64,000 bases of DNA from Amoeboaphelidium protococcarum (Eukaryota > Aphelidiomycota > Aphelidea). Positions 12,363 to 24,842 of this stretch are shown here, in pieces; within the stretch, counting starts at the first letter, position 1; each line of letters starts with the position of its first letter. A program made the position numbers and the translations under genes. The stretch covers positions 1,240,001 to 1,304,000 of the forward strand of contig JALECJ010000005.1 of NCBI GenBank assembly GCA_023515745.1, read 5' to 3'. The notes under the pieces were generated by a model. It was given only the letters and a program-made list of their open reading frames with translations. It did no database searches and was not told the origin of the DNA.

Positions 12363-12890
12363 ATGTTCCGCGTAAAGTTGCCATCTCCATTGAAGTCGGT
12401 TGTTAAGTTTATGAGACGCGTATTCTGCACCAAGAAGGCCTCCCGTGCTGCTCAACAAGAAGAGTTGCCTCCATTGAGCCAAGTCATCGCCGTTGATGTT
12501 AAAAAACGCCCTGACATCCCGATCATTGTTGTTCATCCACCGCCAGAGGACAAGGTAGTCGTTGCCTCGTTTGAACCAAAAATCATTTGGCCTAGTGTTA
12601 TGGCGCAGATTAGAACAAGATCCTGTTCTGTTGAAAGCGATGACAGTGAGGCATCTTATCAGTCCTTCCACAGCGAAGATTCAGTAGCGTTCGAATACAC
12701 TTAGGAGTAGCGGTTGGTCAATAAATTCAATCATCAAGGCAATCGATGCTCTCAAGATCAGTTTGAATCTTTGTAGTCGCGTCGCTCCAGTCTGGACCAG
12801 GCGATATTCGAAGTTCAACAAGAAGCCAAAGTAAGACCGTGGTCGTGTCCAGGTACTACTCAGATGGCATCGAAGTTTGCGATTTGCTGA
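12363..12890 (+). CDS. Hypothetical protein, 175 aa
   Basis: Intronless frame from ATG 12363 to TGA 12888-12890. The first 113 codons contain no TAA/TAG, then several as Gln. Basic, amphipathic N terminus (M-F-R-V-K-L ... F-M-R-R-V-F) followed by Pro-rich and Ser/Glu-rich sequence; no transmembrane helix or known motif. The N terminus could be a mitochondrial presequence (inference only). I do not recognise it. The open length and codon pattern favour a real gene. Confidence 0.6.
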
Positions 12891-13104
12891 TTTTACAAAT
12901 ATTTGTTACAAAGAGTTTTCTGATTTAAATGATGTTATAAAGTTGTAAATATACTTGCGAAATAACCGTCTTTTGATCATTGTTGTTTTCAACTTTTTCA
13001 TTTCAATAGTCAAGGTTCACGGCGTTTTGCAGTGTTTTCATTACAATATAATCAGAGGTCGTATAAGCTCATCAATTAAACAATATACAGTATAGTAGTT
13101 TAGA

Positions 13105-14166
13105 ATGGAGAAGGAGCAGTTAAAGCAAGAGCAAGAAAAGGGCATCCCGGATGTAAAGAACAAGATGAAGAGACAAGAGATGTATACCAAGCATAAGATT
13201 GTGATGAATTCATTGAAGAAAAAGATGAAGGAGCGGCGCAAAAAGGCAGAGTAAGAGGATGATAGTCTGAGAGTGAAGAGGCTGAGCTAGCACAAGCAGA
13301 ACACAATAGAGTCAATGCGTAGGAAGGATGAGAGTATGCTTGAGCAGGCGGATGAAGAGCTATTGGCTGAAGAGGAGCAGTATGAGTTTTCCGCGTACTT
13401 TGGCACGTCCTCACCGCGCACTCAGCAAGAGCCGAATATCTTAATAACAACGTCGCCACGACCGTCCAAGAGAACTTACGCGTTTGCCGGTAAAGATCTT
13501 CCATCGATATTCCCCAAGGCCAAGTTTGTTAAACGTCCATCACACAAGTCTCATACTAAATCTGGTGCATTCTACACTATCAATGATATTTGCAAAGCTG
13601 CTGTAGATCGCGGATATAATAATCTGATTGTGGTGGAAGAAGACCGACATCGTAAGAAGATGTGCGGCATGATTCTGATCCATCTACCTGATGGTCCTTC
13701 AGCATACTTTAGACTCTCTAACGTGAGATTATCAAAGGAGATACAAGGGCATGGTCGTGCCACTGCCCACAAGCCAGAGTTGATTATGAATAACTTTAAT
13801 ACGCGTTTAGGCAGGTTTGTTGGTAGATTCTTTGCATCGCTGTTCCCGCATGTCCCGTAGTTTATGGGAAGGCAGGCTGCCACCTTTCATAACTAGCGTG
13901 ATTTTATCTTTTTCAGAAGGCATAGGTACATATTTGAGTAGAAGGCAGTGTCCAGTAGCACCGGCGTTCAATAAGATGATACTTAATAGCAAGAAGATTC
14001 CACACCAATAGAGGACCGTGCGAAGGTGAGGCTGTAAGAACTTGGTCCGCGGTTCACTCTTAGATTGGATGCTCTGCAGAAGGGAGTTTATGACTTGAAG
14101 AATGGTGAGTATGAGTTCTTGCGCAAGCCTGACATGGATGTTGATCGCAAAAGATTTTATCTATGA
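13105..14166 (+). CDS. RPF1: RPF1, Brix-domain ribosome production factor
   Basis: 353 aa, intronless. Nucleolar protein of 60S subunit maturation (27S pre-rRNA processing). The N-terminal ~80 residues are a Lys/Glu-rich helix including a basic R-R-K-K stretch. The Brix domain starts around residue 145: [52 protein letters not shown] and [15 protein letters not shown]; it ends with [10 protein letters not shown]. The Gln in the conserved F-H-N-Q-R-D is a TAG codon. The GP-T-A-Y-F-R-L pattern and length distinguish RPF1 from RPF2, IMP4 and SSF. Confidence 0.94.
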
Positions 14167-14321
14167 CATTCTTTTAAATAAGCATTTATTATACTGTCCA
14201 ATATTAACGTAGTTTTAAATTTTATTCTTGCATGTTTTTGATGCTTTGGTGATTATTTTTAAGATCAGATTTCTCTTATCATCTGCAAACTGTCGTGTAA
14301 AAATTTGTTATACAGTATACA

Positions 14322-14969
14322 ATGTAGGTGGATGAATGTACTGAAATTCTTAGTCTGTTACTCAAAGAGGAAGACACTAAAGCATTTCTAAGGTGGATTA
14401 AACTGAGTGATCATCATGGATTAAAGGGCGGTGTAACGTGTCGTTAATGCGCAGATTCTGATGACCACTCCCGCTCGAAAGGCTATTATGATAGTCACAA
14501 TAGACGAGTGGTTCTATGCGCAGATAATATAAGCCGATTGGATTCCCAATACAAAGATAAGCATCTACTTTATGACCGAACATCTTCACACAAGGCAGAG
14601 TATCGTAAAGATTTAAAGAGCACGCTTCATCATGAATTGGTACACGCGTTTGATGCCACCTACTTGTAAGCGGTGTCAATGACTGGCGGCATTGGTGAAT
14701 CCGGCACAGGTAACACAATTAAAGATCAAGACACAAGATGTAGGAAACTACTATGCACAGAGATTAGAGCCTCGCTGTCTGGATAATGCTCAAAATTAAT
14801 GGATCCGCTGCGAAAGAAGGCTTGTGTGGTGAGAGACGTACTCAACTCTGTGTACAATGAGAGCGATCGTTCCCTTCGCAACAACGGCGCGTGTTTCAAC
14901 TGTGACGTTCCCCGCCTGCTGACTGAAATGATGAAAACCTGTTACAATACCAAGCCATTTAGTAATTGA
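14322..14969 (+). CDS. ATP23: ATP23 mitochondrial inner-membrane metalloprotease
   Basis: 215 aa, intronless; ATG at 14322 is followed directly by TAG (Gln2). Zinc protease of the intermembrane space that in yeast processes Atp6 and helps F0 assembly. The HEXXH site is H-E-L-V-H-A-F-D, preceded by L-K-S-T-L-H. Conserved Cys-rich features of M76 proteases are present: L-C-T-E-I-R-A-S-L-S-G, V-V-R-D-V-L-N-S-V-Y-N and the terminal C-Y-N-T-K-P-F. N-terminal C-x2-C spacing (T-C-R-Q-C) also fits. Confidence 0.93.
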
Positions 14970-15042
14970 ATGTGTGTTGAATTATTTTTAATTAAAACTG
15001 TTTCATAGACGACTTCAATTAGATTGTATTATTTTAGAAGTT

Positions 15043-15543
15043 TCAATCAGTGTGATTCTTAGACATCATTTTGATGATTTGAGGCCAGATGACACGATTA
15101 AAGGATACCCACCCTAAAGCAAATATGATTAACTGAGCTACTATGAACGGGACAACGAATCGAGGAATTACACCAAATACATAGGAATAACAACGAATGC
15201 TTGTAGGAACATACTCATGTTACTAAATTGACTTTGATTTAGTAGGAATACCAGTAAAGTTACAGTAAATTCGTAAATTAGCATTACTGGATTAGGTGTT
15301 GTCTATTTACCATTTGCACTCTGAAGGATACACTGAAGGCCATGTTACTTGACAGTCAAACAACTTTTTACTTTTCAAATCGGACTACGTGTCGTACCGG
15401 TGTATTGAAACATTATTAATCTGACCATAATGAACATTAACCACTTAAACATCACCATCCACTATGATTACTCTCTCTGCATTCATAACTGTGGCGTAAA
15501 TCTAAAAGACAACTAATAAAAGAAATTTACCAATTCTTATCAT
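15043..15543 (-). CDS. Small secretory-pathway membrane protein, 166 aa, unknown
   Basis: Frame closes exactly from ATG 15541-15543 to TGA 15043-15045 (167 codons) with seven TAA/TAG as Gln. The N terminus is a typical signal peptide (basic M-I-R-I-G-K then a hydrophobic run to about residue 20). A lumenal part with paired cysteines (residues ~65-120; F-D-C-Q-V-T-W-P and Y-C-N-F-T-G, the latter an N-glycosylation sequon) is followed by one transmembrane helix (about residues 130-148) and a short cytosolic tail. Predicted type I membrane protein of the ER/secretory pathway. I cannot assign a family. It is head-to-head with the ABC transporter gene. Confidence 0.7.
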
Positions 15544-16085
15544 ACTTATTCGAGATAAGTACAAGCTATAGAACTGATATTGTTGTTTAATCAGTAAAGT
15601 TTTCAATTAGGAGTTGAAAGAGAGAATTTGGTTTCGACTAACTGATACTGTGAAGCATTAAAAGTTAAATGAGAAAGAACTCTATAGATTAAAAGTATAA
15701 TGTTCTTATTAGCCTGTCAGTAAATGAGATATTACATCTTTTAAGTACAATACGCGTAAACTGGGCGCATAATTTCCCTGACAACCGTAACGCTGACAGA
15801 TATTTCTATCCGTGGCACTCGTCGGTAATGATTCTCGCTGTTTACCGTAATGTAATCACCAGCTATTGGAAGTTGTCGGCGGGAAAAATATTTTCTGATT
15901 GATTCGGCCTCTTCTCTCATTTGTCTGTCTCATCATAACAACAACAACATCATCACAGTCATTCATTCATTATTAATAATTGTCTTATTTCTGTTATTAC
16001 TAGTGATTGAGTATATCTGCTTGGATTTAAATTTGAAATAGGCATCTTGACTGGTATCGACATTTCAGTACTTTGAAAAAAAATA
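15544..16085. promoter_or_regulatory. Probable divergent promoter region
   Basis: 542 bases between two head-to-head starts (small membrane protein, ABCG transporter). No open frame of note; mixed AT-rich sequence. The regulatory role is inferred from position only. Confidence 0.3.
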
Positions 16086-19000
16086 ATGAGACAAAATTTA
16101 GTTGTATTTGTGATTACTGTGGTGGTACTACTTAGCTAGATTGTGGAATCATTGGAAGGCAATGGGTCTTGTAACTGCTTCAATTGTATGCTGACTGATA
16201 ACAAGTGCCGACAACATGCAGAGTGTTCTAAGGCGAATGGAAAGTGTATTTGTCCTACTGGATGGGGATCAGATGATTGCAGATTGCCTCTGTGTGGATC
16301 GCTGGACATGCCGCCAGAGGACCGGACTCCTCTCCCTCTGGATGGCAGCCGTGGGAAACAGTGTTAGTGTAACGATGGATGGTCCGGTGTTAATTGCCAG
16401 GTTTGTTAGAATGATAATGTATGTACCAAGTTTCTAGATCCAGAAGGAATCGCGGGTTAGAATGCAACCTGCTACAAGGGAGCCATTCCCGTGCATAGTA
16501 ATTATCAGCAGTGTCAAATAGTTAATGTGGCTCTTAAGAATATGCTTGATGGTAAACATGCTTATGCATCATTTAATTGTGATGTGCAGCCCAAAGCTCC
16601 TGATAATATTCCCAATGTGTGCAGATTCTAGTTTTGGTTGGATGATCGTGAATCGTTCTATTGCCGCATGACTGATTGTGAGTTTGATTAACAGTAGCTA
16701 GTGGATGGATATAATGTCACGGGTGGTTTGTGTAAGAATATTGACTGCTAGTGTATTCACGACGAGCTTCTCTGTGGAAAGGGGATTTACGACGGAGTGG
16801 ATGTTGATTTGCAAGGTGTATTTGATGATTTGGTTAGGGGTCCCGCCAGTCTGATTTGTAAGAAGCCAGATGGATTTCGTAACGCTGATGGTCCATATAA
16901 TTGTGAGTTTGATGAGCCTGGATTGAGAGATTCGCTGGGACTTTTACTTGGTAATAATCCTGTTATTGAGTTGCAATGTGACTCTGGAGAGTGTCTCTTC
17001 CAGTCTGAAGTTCCTGGTTATGTTGTACCTGCCAAACCTGCTGATTGGACCAAGATTTCAACTTTGATTGCTTTGTCTGTTATTCTGTTTCTCCTGACTG
17101 GATACTTGATCTACTGGAGCATTAGGAGGATGGAGCGTGAGAGGTTGTACAGACAGGTGGGTAGTGAGTTTGAGTCTAGAGAAGAGGAGGAGCGGGCGCG
17201 GTAGTTGGAGAAGGAGATTATGTAAGGTCATAGATTGCCAGCTACTTAGGTATTTAGGAACATTTGTTACGAGATAACTGGTAATAATCTTGGTTCATCT
17301 TCGTCATCTACAGTTTCTAGAAAGAGAGTACTCCGTGGAATATATGGTTGTGTTAAACCGGGTGAGATGATGGCTATTATGGGATCCAGTGGTGCGGGAA
17401 AGACTACCTGTCTAGATATTCTTGCAGGCAAACCCAAGAAGGGAATAGTTACTGGTAATCTGTACATTAACAACAAGACTCCAACCAGAGCTGAATTTAA
17501 ATAGATTACAGGATACGTTGACCAAGAGGATTCTTTGCTTCCAACACTCACTGTGTATGAAACTTTGCTCTGCAGTGCATTGCTAAGACTGCCCAGGTCA
17601 ATGAGTTACGAAATGAAAGTTCGACGTGTCCGGGACGTTTTAGCAGAGCTGGGCATTGAACACATTGCTAATAATAGAGTTGGAGGCAGCTCATCTTTAT
17701 CCAGTTTCTTTAGCTCGTCAGGAAGTGGCGGTGGAGGTGATAACGGTTCCTCTTCAAGAGGATTGTCTGGTGGTGAGCGCCGTCGTGTCAGTATTGCTCT
17801 GGAGACCATTCCATCCCCATCGCTTCTCTATCTGGATGAGCCTACTAGTGGTCTTGATAGTTATAATGCATTCTCTGTAGTGTATAATTTAAAAAAGTTG
17901 GCTGTGAACTACGGTAGAACTATTGTACTTAGTTTACATTAGCCTCGTAGTGATATATTTAATATGTTCGACCGTCTGCTTTTACTAGGTGAAGGTGGAT
18001 ATATGGTTTACAGTGGAAGGTTGTAGAGCGAGTCATCGCTGAGTTCTTCACTCCTGGCTGAGAAGAAGCTGGCAGATGAAGCTGCTATTGAAGCGCTTGT
18101 GTAATCTGGTGATAGTATTGTTGAAAAGTACCTGAAAGAAATTGGATTAAAATGTCCTACCAACTGCAATATAGCCGACTATCTGATTGATATAACCAGT
18201 CGAGGTTACGTTGCATCTGCGGTAACACAGTCTAATGTGAAGAGTTCTGCTGATGGTGTCAGTTAGCCGTTGGTGAATGACATGTCTCAGTACTACATTA
18301 AGCCTCAGTTTGCCGATATGACAGAGTTATCAATGATGCGCCCCAATTTGTATAAGCTTGTTGACTCGTTTTACTCTAGTTAAATTTGTAAAGAGTTGAA
18401 AGATGAGATCCACCAAGTGCTACGCAGCGCTAGGAATAGTGATCGTGACGAAAGTGACGCGGAATAGATGGATGTGGATTAGAGCAATGGTCCGCGGTAT
18501 TCTACAATGCGCAAGAATATGAGCAAGGCCAAATTGAATGGTAGTGGTGACGATGACAGTGAATTATCAGATTCTCTTCCGCTACTCACCTAGAAGGAGT
18601 AAACATCAGTCAGTAGTGGCAGACTGCCGCTGGATCAGCCTCTAGATGAAGATGATCAGCTGCTCATATCTACTCTCCCATCATCAGAGTCATCGAGTAC
18701 AGTTAAAGACCATCTGATTACTGTTTGGCACTCTTTGATTCGCTTAACAAGACCCACTGCGGTGTCAGCTTAATCCAAGCCTGGATTCTATGAGCAGTTT
18801 AAAATCCTATCTTGGCGCACAGTCATCAACTTTTACCGGAATCCATTCTTGATGTATGGTCATTATGGAATTGCTATACTCTTGGCTGTGCTGAGTGGAT
18901 TGCTATTCTGGCAGGTGCGAGACGACTTGGGCGGATTTTAGAACCGTCTTGGCGTGTTCTTTTTTATCCTAGCTGTGTTTGGATTTTCATCCCTAAGCTC

Positions 19001-19619
19001 ATTGGAAGTGTTCAGTAAGGAGAGGGCTCTGTTTGTGCGCGAGAGGTCGGCTGGATTCTATGGTGTGGGCGTGTACTTTATCACCAAGATCATATTTGAC
19101 ATTCTGCCGCTCCGTGTCATTCCACCTGTTCTACTAGGCGCCATCAGTTATTACATGATTGGCCTTACTCCAGCCGCGTACACCTTTTGTAAGTTTCTGC
19201 TTGTGCTTGTTCTGTTCAATCTCACCGCTGCCGGTATCTGTCTAGTCATTGCTGTTCTGTGTGGTAATCATTTATCTTTAGCTAATCTCATCGCGGTGAT
19301 GTGGATGCTGTTTAGTATGCTTTTTGGTGGATTCCTTTTGAACAAAGACAATATCCACCCAGCATTCTAGTGGCTTCCATACTTGTCATTCTACAACTTT
19401 GCTTTCGAAGCTTTGATTGTCAATGAGCTGATTGATATATCGCTGTCAGATAAGCAAGTGGGAATTCCAATCCAAGTGCCCGGTACTGTTATCCTTAAGA
19501 CATTTGGCTTCAACAAGGACAACTTTTGGCCTGATGTATTTTCTCTGGTGTACATGTTCATAGTATTTATTGTTGTTGCCTTTATATTCCTTCAGCTGTT
19601 GGTTAAAGAAAAGAGATGA
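16086..19619 (+). CDS. ABCG transporter with EGF-like N-terminal domain (Adp1 type)
   Basis: Intronless, 1,177 aa. Signal-like hydrophobic N terminus, then a Cys-rich lumenal/extracellular domain with EGF-like repeats (C-I-C-P-T-G-W-G and C-N-D-G-W-S-G), one helix (~residues 325-345), an ABC domain, a long acidic linker, and a six-helix ABC2 membrane domain. Walker [10 protein letters not shown] is near residue 435, signature L-S-G-G-E-R-R-R-V near 560, Walker [13 protein letters not shown], and L-S-L-H-Q-P with Gln encoded by TAG at 17940-17942. This half-transporter layout matches yeast ADP1. A Ser/Gly-rich insert sits directly before the signature motif, and a ~250-residue insert precedes the membrane domain. 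Substrate unknown. Confidence 0.92.
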
Positions 19620-19807
19620 ATGTCTGATACTAGGTAAAGTATAATTTAGACTGAGATTAAAGAAGTTGAATAAATTCATAATAGTAGCATAACAATATCT
19701 TTCTATAAAAAACCAAAGATAACCAATTATTATTATGAGTGAGTATGTATATTTAATACTGATGCAGTCAACAGGTGTATATTATTATCATTATAATCAC
19801 TAAAAGA

Positions 19808-20209
19808 TCAGTGAGTCTCCTGATTACGCACCTTGGCACCAGAGTTCAATACAACAACACCGAGGGCCTTGGCCTTCTCCAAGATGGCAACCCGCTTCTT
19901 TGAGCTGACACCATGTGCAATTTCTGCAGCATATCTTCTCTTGTGCATCAACAGAACCTCAACCTCCTCAACATTGTGCACGAGGAACCTGTAGAATCCA
20001 TTAGGAGTCATATGACGCGTCAACTTGTTGGATCCATAACCAATCTTTGGCATCAGATACTGTCCCTTGAAGCGACGACGAACACGATTATCAATACCCT
20101 TTGGACGACGCCAGTTCTAGTCAACCTTTGCATAACGGTCAGACTGGTGGCGAATAAATTTCTTTGTACGCTTCTTCACAATCGGCTTAGTATTTAATGA
20201 GGTGGCCAT
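19808..20209 (-). CDS. RPL32: 60S ribosomal protein eL32
   Basis: 133 aa, intronless. Basic N terminus ([11 protein letters not shown]), then [29 protein letters not shown], and [13 protein letters not shown], all eL32 hallmarks. One TAG codon reads as Gln within the [11 protein letters not shown] segment. Start is the first ATG (20207-20209); stop TGA at 19808-19810. Head-to-head with RBBP4. Confidence 0.97.
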
Positions 20210-21974
<1,765 letters not shown>

Positions 21975-22537
21975 GTATTGTGATAGTTATATTATTGTTC
22001 ATAGCGAAGTCAATTGGATGATTATCGTTTTGCCATTTTTATTGTTTATTCTATCGATGTCTTCTTAGTCAATACAACACGCGGAGAGCTGTAAAACTCT
22101 ATTGCATATTGATTCAAATGGCGCGACACATTGTCGCGCTGAACGGACTGAAAAGGGCTTACTGGAAGCGGAATAATGAAAAATAAATAGTACGAGGAGT
22201 CAGTTGAATACGCGACTTAATGATCATTCTTGCTAACTGCATTGATTGATTGTTCAAACGTGTTCTGTCATTCACCAGTTTGTGAAAGTGAGAGAGGTAC
22301 TTGTATCTGATGGAGTTTGAGACAGTAAAAACATGTTAAAAGAGGTTGGAGAGCGCGCAGACGCAAGGAAAAACGCTTGGCAGACAGCGATAGCGAAACT
22401 GTTCCACCAGCACATGTAATGAGAGCCTCTTGCGCGTCAAAATCACCATCCGGTTTGGACATACAAATGCAAATTGTATATTCAAATCAACCAAAAATAA
22501 GTAAACTTAAATTCAATTGTCAAAAACTCAAAAAGTA
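21975..22537. other. Intergenic between RBBP4 and tRNA-Arg
   Basis: No convincing gene. An 8-bp perfect inverted repeat with a 3-base loop (GCGCGACA at 22121-22128 against 22132-22139) could be a hairpin. The stretch next to the tRNA supplies its T-run terminator on the minus strand. Confidence 0.4.
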
Positions 22538-22610
22538 TGATCTAGACGCGACTCGAACGCGCAACCTCCCGCTTCGTAGGCGGGCTCTCTGCCAATTGAG
22601 ACACTAGACC
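22538..22610 (-). tRNA. tRNA-Arg(ACG)
   Basis: 73 nt that fold as a cloverleaf on the minus strand: acceptor GGTCTAG/CTAGATC (one G-T pair), D arm TCTC/GAGA, anticodon stem CCCGC/GCGGG with loop CTACGAA (anticodon ACG, read as ICG for CGN Arg), T arm GCGCG/CGCGT with loop TTCGAGT, and discriminator A. The internal B box GTTCGAGTC is present. No intron and no encoded CCA. A run of five T follows the 3' end within ten bases, as expected for RNA polymerase III termination. Confidence 0.93.
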
Positions 22611-22669
22611 TTATCGTGTTTTTGCATGAATTGTCTCTTTAGCGCAGACTATATACAAATAGAATATGA

Positions 22670-23263
22670 CTAGCGATTTGGTTATTTCCGACTTCGAATC
22701 GCAACGTAAGTCGATTTTACTGCAGTTTATCCTATAAAAAGTATCAATCCAGCAGTGAATAGTTTTAATTAGAATGCTACGGAGCTTGAAAGTTTGTGGA
22801 TATTCGCTCGTGGTGCTATGAAAGTCAAGACAAGTTCTACCATGGATTCACCCTGAAAAGAGGCGATCCGCTGGGTATAAAATCTGCTCTTAAGGAAATG
22901 CATATGTCAAAGCTGGCTGATTCTCTACCTGTCTACTATCAAGCGTTAATTACTGCGCTGACTTGAACTATCAGTAATTGCAGCAGTGGAAGATCTAGTT
23001 CTATCTTAAGTAAGGTGAAGTCTACGCGGAGAAATAAGTCTGGACCTCAACGTATTAGTAATCTGATGTAACGGTCGTTGAATACCGATATTGTCAACAG
23101 GATTAATTTATATGAGGCTTTTGAGCCATTCGCCACTGTAACGAGAGAAGAAACGACGATTTTACAGGTGACAGATCTGTTGCAAAATGAGCAAATTTTT
23201 GAAAACCTTTAGAGCATTTTCCTTACCAACGCCATCAGTCCGTTTCTGACAAAATTTATTTGA
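22670..23263 (+). pseudogene. Decayed ORF of unknown family
   Basis: A possible first exon (ATG 22666-22668) ends at a good donor (GTAAGT, ~22706) and a TTAG acceptor at 22772. The resulting frame then contains TGA codons at about 22787 and at 22964-22966 before the final TGA 23261-23263. Between them lie long open stretches (Y-H-G-F-T-L-K-R-G-D-P-L-G-I-K, later L-Y-E-A-F-E-P-F-A-T-V). The repeated TGA interruptions and the TTAG acceptor, unlike the TGTAG used elsewhere, suggest a dead gene or element fragment. Family not recognised. Confidence 0.4.
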
Positions 23264-23524
23264 CCGGGACCAGGTCCTGGTCAGGTCCTTAGACGCTTTT
23301 TGCGGGAATTATGCACCATGAGTTCATATTCTATCGGCTTCCATCAATGAATATTGGCATCGGCTATCTAAATTGGGCTTCCTCCAGCTTGTATCGGCTA
23401 CTGTCAGCTTCTGGAAAGTTCTAGTGAAATTATGGTTTAATGAATGACTACGCTATAAACCTTCAGAATTCCTTTCTTTTCAAATGAATTATTACCTCTG
23501 CTATATAAACGTATATAAATTAGA

Positions 23525-24059
23525 ATGATGACAAAGCGTAAGGTGGACAACATACATGAATATGAACGCGCGTGGGCTTGTAGCACTTACTATGACTTGT
23601 TGAAGAGGTTCATGTCATAGTTGAGTGTTATATAGTTGGAGTCTATAAAGTGTTACAAGGAGTTGATGGTCGAATTCCATGACCATTTGACAAGGCTGGC
23701 GGCGGAAGATGTTCAAGCGGTGGCATCAGTCACTTTAAAAAGACTGAAAACTAAATGCTCCCTTGATACAACATCTTGATCATCTTGCAGAGTTTCGATA
23801 GAAGAAATCAAGTCCAATGGCTCGGGCTTGTTTCGAAACTTCTTGCAAGATGTCTGCGAGAAGCAGGACAAGATGGCTTACTTTCGTCGTTGGACCTCCT
23901 CTGTTGCTGAAGAAAAGGATGGCGTCCATCTCGTCGCCGAGCACTCGGAACGGCTGCATCCAGGTTGCAGCGCCTAATTTAAAGCCTGCAGATCTGGCAA
24001 CATCTTTGGTATATAGACTCTGGATGTAAAATACTGTTGGATTCTCTCCCCCCCCCCCC
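23525..24059 (+). pseudogene. Copy 1 of M-T-K-R-K-V-D family, interrupted by TGA and assembly gap
   Basis: Starts M-M-T-K-R-K-V-D-N and shares with the copy at 27100 the segments R-A-W-A-C-S-T-Y-Y-D-L-L-K, K-R-L-K-T and N-G-S-G-L-F-x-N-x-L-x-D-V-C, then W-T-S and R-L-H-P-x-C. One in-frame TGA (23777-23779) falls where copy 2 has a cysteine-rich triplet. The frame runs into a poly-C tract and a seven-N gap. An open frame resumes after the gap (about 24079-24390), but I could not match it to copy 2, so the join may be wrong. Likely a nonfunctional paralogue, unless the assembly is at fault. Confidence 0.6.
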
Positions 24060-24066
24060 NNNNNNN
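24060..24066. other. Assembly gap (7 N) between poly-C tracts
   Basis: Seven N flanked by about 12 C on each side; a collapsed or unresolved C homopolymer is likely. Sequence continuity across it cannot be trusted. Confidence 0.95.
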
Positions 24067-24627
24067 CCCCCCCCCCCCAGATCACAATTGCAGCTAAAAT
24101 TCAGGTGGTTGGTGATTTGGATAGTCTTTAGTAGCAAGCGTGTCTTGGTGTGGTGAGCTTAAAAGTTTATACTCACTACCTTACTTCAATGCCGTGCTTT
24201 TTCGAAGCGACGAAAGATGTCAATTACGCAGCTGGCGTTGAAACTTAAACGCTGAAGGCTTCGGTGTTTACACTAAGGACAGCGGCAATGGCGTAAGACG
24301 GCATCCTAATCCAAGATGTAGATCTTGCATTAAAGCAGGATATAAAACTCCTGGAGTCTCTTCAATTGGTAGAGGTGATTTGCAGCTGAGTTATAATATA
24401 ATAGATATACGTAATGTACGATATAGTATGCTGGGAAAACGGTTGTGAAGTGAGATTGATCTGATTGGTCAGAAAATTAATTGGTCTTTGGTGATAGGAG
24501 CTTATCTTAATTGGTAACACGTCAACTTTGTGCAAGATGAATGATAATATATATAATTCAATCTCGATTTCTATCTTTTTTAATAAGCAACAATCCAACA
24601 AAAAATGATACATTGTAGAAATATATC

Positions 24628-24842
24628 TGTTAGATTCTAAGAGAAAGATGTAGTCGGATAGACAAAAATGTATTTGAAGCTACCGAAAGAAGATATAGAA
24701 CACTAATCAATCTGGACGTATCATGACTTCGCCAAGCACCACACGTGAAGCTATCCAATGAGCTCTCTCATGGAGCGGCGCGTCAGACCGCGTTGTTCTG
24801 TCCTATCAGGATCAGCCACCAACAAGATTGTCGATTCCAACA
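24628..24842 (-). repeat. Solo LTR of the Ty1/copia element
   Basis: 215 bases, beginning TGTTAG and ending CCAACA, colinear with the 217-base LTRs of the complete element at 28282-33442, and by eye about 93% identical (substitutions scattered along it). No internal region is attached, so it is a product of LTR-LTR recombination. No clear 5-base target duplication is visible (flanks ATATC and CTGTT). Confidence 0.9.

Noticed and set aside
22268-22462. 64-aa minus-strand frame between RBBP4 and tRNA-Arg
   Set aside because: No motif, no recognisable start context, and such lengths occur by chance with a single stop codon.
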